7,236 bases of DNA from CAYUTA01 sp964447605 (GTDB lineage: Bacteria; Bacillota; Clostridia; Christensenellales; CAG-138), in NCBI GenBank assembly GCA_964447605.1, contig CAYUTA010000091.1:1-7236 (forward strand), given 5' to 3'. Position numbers and translations under genes: made by a program. This document shows, piece after piece, positions 5,601-7,236 of the stretch. Positions within the stretch are counted from its first letter, which is position 1. Every line of letters begins with the position of its first letter. The notes below the pieces were generated by a model that worked only from the letters and a program-made list of their open reading frames with translations, did no database searches and was not told where the DNA came from.

Positions 5601-7236
5601 CGGCGCAAGAAGCCCGGTATCAGGTGGTGGTCTATCACCACACCATGAATGGCTTTGATGAAAAGCTGGAGTATCAAACGCTGCAAGAGGCCGAAAAGGT
5701 AGCGCGGGGCTATGTGGACGGGACACTGGAAGCGGAAGGCTTTGCCTATGATGGCGCGGCTATCTATGATTTGCAGGAAAAGCAATATCTCCGCGTTTTC
5801 GGGGACTATCCAGACCCCTCCGCCCATGCTGCTGCCATCCAAGCGGATATTGCCGCAACGCCGGAGCAGGCAGCGCCTACTAAAGCTGCCGCCGAGCTGG
5901 ACTTAACTGATACAGATTTACAGGATGTTCTTACCGGCGAGGGCGGTCTATTGGACTATCTGGACAAAGATAGAGTCGGCGGCTGGTTTCGAGGTGGCGA
6001 CGATAACGCCGCCATCGCACAGAAGTTGTCCGAAACCTATGCGGTATCAGCCGAGACAATGACACTTCTCAGCGGCGAGACAGCGGATTATTTTACATCT
6101 GCAAATGGTCTGGAAATCAATATCCACGACAAATTTAACACACGGCTGTCCTTCGGCTGGGATGAAATCGCACCCGTCCTCCGCGCCATGTATGAGCAGG
6201 AGCACGACGGCTTTTATCATGCGCCGGTGACGCCGCAGGCAGAACAGGCCGGGCAGGATATGCCGGAGGCTTCCACCGCGCCGGACAGCGATGACCGAGA
6301 TATTGATGAAATACTGAACGACTATCCCATAACCGTGGATGTAAACGGTGAGCTGCGTACCTTCCCCAATGCCGACGCTGCGGAGGAAGCGTTAAACCGC
6401 GCCAGCGCTTTTCCTTATTCCGTGGGCGATACCGTCTATTTGGAGGACAATAAGCCCTTCCTCGTGGAAGAAGTCACGGATATGCACATTCAGCTCCGTG
6501 ACCCCACGCTGTTCTACCCCATCTGGCGGTCTGAGAGCCGGGAGAGCTTCGAGCGCCTGATGGAGCGATACCCGCAGCCAAAGCAGGAAGCGCCGGACAT
6601 TCAGCCGCCACCTGAAAACTTCCGCATCACAGATGATGATTTGGGCGTGGGCGGCGCAAAGGCCAAGTTCCGCATGAACATGGACGCTATCACGACATTG
6701 CAGCAGATTGAGCTTGAGGGCAGACAGGCCACGCCGGATGAGCAGGAAATTCTATCAAAATATGTTGGCTGGGGCGGCCTTGCAGACGCTTTCGATGAAA
6801 CCAAGCAGAATTGGTCGGACGAGTTCAAAGAGTTGTACGCCACGCTCTCCCCGGAGGAATACGCCGCCGCCAGAGCGTCCACGCTGAACGCCCACTACAC
6901 CAGCCCCACCGTTATCCGCGCCATCTATGAGGCCGTGGGCAACATGGGATTCCAGACCGGCAATATCTTGGAGCCATCCATGGGCGTGGGCAATTTCTTC
7001 GGTATGCTGCCGGAGGAAATGGGCGCGTCCAAGCTCTACGGCGTGGAGCTGGACAGTCTAACAGGCCGCATTGCCAGGCAGCTCTACCCCAAAGCCGACG
7101 TCACCGTGGCAGGCTTTGAAACCACAGACAGGCGGGATTTCTTCGATCTCGCCATCGGCAACGTCCCCTTCGGGCAATATGGCGTCAATGACCGGGCTTA
7201 CAACAAGCTCGGTTTTTCCATTCATAACTACTTTTT
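2624..7236 (+). CDS. Giant SNF2-type helicase / N6-adenine DNA methyltransferase of ICE, 3' end outside window
   Basis: An open frame of more than 1537 codons that leaves the right edge without a stop. Numbering from the ACG at 2624: ArdC-like N-terminal domain about 15-105 (Y38..N41, QRPNATACA 49-57, FDVADT 93-98); conserved helical region to about 240; Pro/Gly/Asp/Glu-rich linker 258-376 that overlaps tnpV in another frame; repeated modules at about 421-514, 642-737, 908-988 and probably 1096-1198; MutS domain I-like segment about 760-848 between the second and third; then the conserved YVGWGGLADAF (1380-1390), HYTSP (1424-1428), SAM-binding EPSMGVGNF (1450-1458), the acidic GVEL (E1475) and NVPF (1513-1516), the position of the NPPY motif of N6-adenine methyltransferases. 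The helicase part is expected from the family, which often exceeds 2000 residues, but is not in view. Likely roles are modification and processing of transferred DNA (inferred). The start is discussed under the ribosome binding site; ATG at 2651 is the alternative. Confidence 0.9.
3396..3749 (+). CDS. tnpV: TnpV-family transposon-encoded protein, nested out of frame in the helicase gene
   Basis: A 117-residue protein in the +1 frame relative to the surrounding helicase gene. It matches the TnpV family as I remember it: an opening with GDYLIPDL (residues 11-18), the signature RPIGKYGRMRKKYL (25-38), a long amphipathic helical middle, and an end with MKWVGLMNNCKAQAEEI. No enzymatic motif is visible; the family was named from Tn4451-type mobilisable transposons and its function is not established. 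AAAGGA (3381-3386) lies nine bases before the ATG at 3396; an in-frame ATG at 3360 would add 12 residues (MSARTARKGWQS) without a clear ribosome binding site. Both frames stay open throughout. In the helicase frame the same bases give a low-complexity, probably disordered linker, while the TnpV frame gives an ordered, family-like sequence. This is a true gene, not a shadow frame, in my judgement. Confidence 0.8.
   Translation: MENNLTYTKNGDYLIPDLTIQETSRPIGKYGRMRKKYLQEHRPILWNSLILQEKLFPHLLEIEQAAQSRLELMMPELMKAEGVTESLKASDPMKWVGLMNNCKAQAEEIILSELIFS
3872..6217 (+). repeat. Diverged protein-level repeat modules in the giant helicase (three, probably four)
   Basis: Translated copies lie at about 3872-4165, 4544-4834, 5342-5587 and 5909-6217. 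The shared pattern is an acidic start with L about 5-8 residues on (DIDHVL, DEVSAAL, DIDEAL, DLQDVL); a basic residue and a hydrophobic-aromatic stretch; [EQN]x[AI]AxxLxxEY or close (EEIAAFLSREY, EQAAFLKNEY, NAAAWLANEY, AIAQKLSETY); a Gly-rich or polar middle; and an invariant Trp (W498, W720, W971, W1179 from the ACG start) followed by a helix (WQDATERIGALL, WSTVAKRITELV, WPKVQRRIAQLI, WDEIAPVLRAMY). Copy 4 is the most diverged. DNA identity between copies is low, so these are ancient protein repeats and not recent DNA duplications. Function is unknown. Confidence 0.6.
4901..5167 (+). other. MutS domain I-like segment within the giant helicase
   Basis: Residues about 760-848 of the giant protein resemble the N-terminal mismatch-recognition domain of MutS: VLYQVGDFFEMYGEDA, then ALDIALTTR, then VPMCGIPSNRLEQYVQKL and a closing FDVTISGIG. 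The Phe-x-Glu motif that contacts mismatched bases in MutS is preserved as F788-F-E790 in GDFFEMY. No MutS ATPase or clamp domain follows, so this is an isolated DNA-contact module. Its role here, perhaps DNA or heteroduplex binding, is inferred. Confidence 0.75.

Larger units (their letters stand above)
1..7236 (+). mobile_element. Internal segment of a Tn1549/Tn916-like integrative and conjugative element
   Basis: The whole window reads as part of the accessory and transfer region of a Clostridia ICE. The support is the co-directional set of ArdC/LtrC-like protein, TTRAP-family protein, TnpV-family protein and giant SNF2-type helicase/N6-methylase, families that I know mainly from such elements. 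No attachment site, integrase, excisionase, relaxase or coupling protein is in view, so the limits and exact family cannot be set. The family label is from recognition of the proteins, not from a search. Confidence 0.85.

Noticed and set aside
1..7236. CRISPR array, tRNA or rRNA genes, insertion sequences
   Set aside because: No regularly spaced direct repeats, cloverleaf-like segments, rRNA signatures or transposase-type reading frames were seen on either strand.

Overview
The window lies inside an integrative and conjugative element (ICE) of the Tn1549/Tn916-like type carried by gut Clostridia (Bacillota). This rests on gene content: an ArdC/LtrC-like antirestriction protein with a YodL-type tail, a TTRAP-family small protein, a TnpV-family protein, and the start of the very large SNF2-type helicase/N6-adenine methyltransferase that such elements carry. 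GC content looks moderately high by eye, ribosome binding sites are strong GGGAG-type sites, and all supported genes lie on the + strand. Neither end of the element, no integrase and no relaxase is visible.

Layout. Bases 1-122 hold no confidently assigned gene; they contain nested inverted repeats and a possible 18-codon ORF. A perfect 16-bp hairpin with a T-tract (123-170) follows. The ArdC-like gene (188-2332) starts only 17 bases after the T-tract. The TTRAP gene (2334-2549) follows one base after its stop codon. A second perfect hairpin (12 bp, 2574-2601) then stands just before the ribosome binding site of the giant helicase/methylase gene, which runs from an apparent ACG start (2624) off the right edge (over 1537 codons present, no stop). 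A complete tnpV gene (3396-3749) lies inside the giant gene in the +1 frame, so the same DNA encodes two proteins there.

The giant protein as seen here has, in order: an ArdC-like N-terminal domain related to that of the upstream ArdC-like protein; a conserved helical region; a Pro/Gly/Asp/Glu-rich linker that is the tnpV overlap; three diverged copies and a probable fourth of one about 80-100-residue module, with a MutS domain I-like segment between the second and third; and the start of an N6-adenine methyltransferase domain (HYTSP, EPSMGVGNF, NVPF). The helicase motifs expected from the family would lie beyond the window.

Taken together, this looks like a post-transfer protection and DNA-processing operon: antirestriction, DNA modification/unwinding, and small transfer or transposition accessory proteins. 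That role is inferred from the families and not shown by the sequence. The most notable points are the tnpV/helicase double-coding region, the ACG start, the hairpins inside the 5' leaders of both large genes, the MutS-like segment, and the repeated modules.
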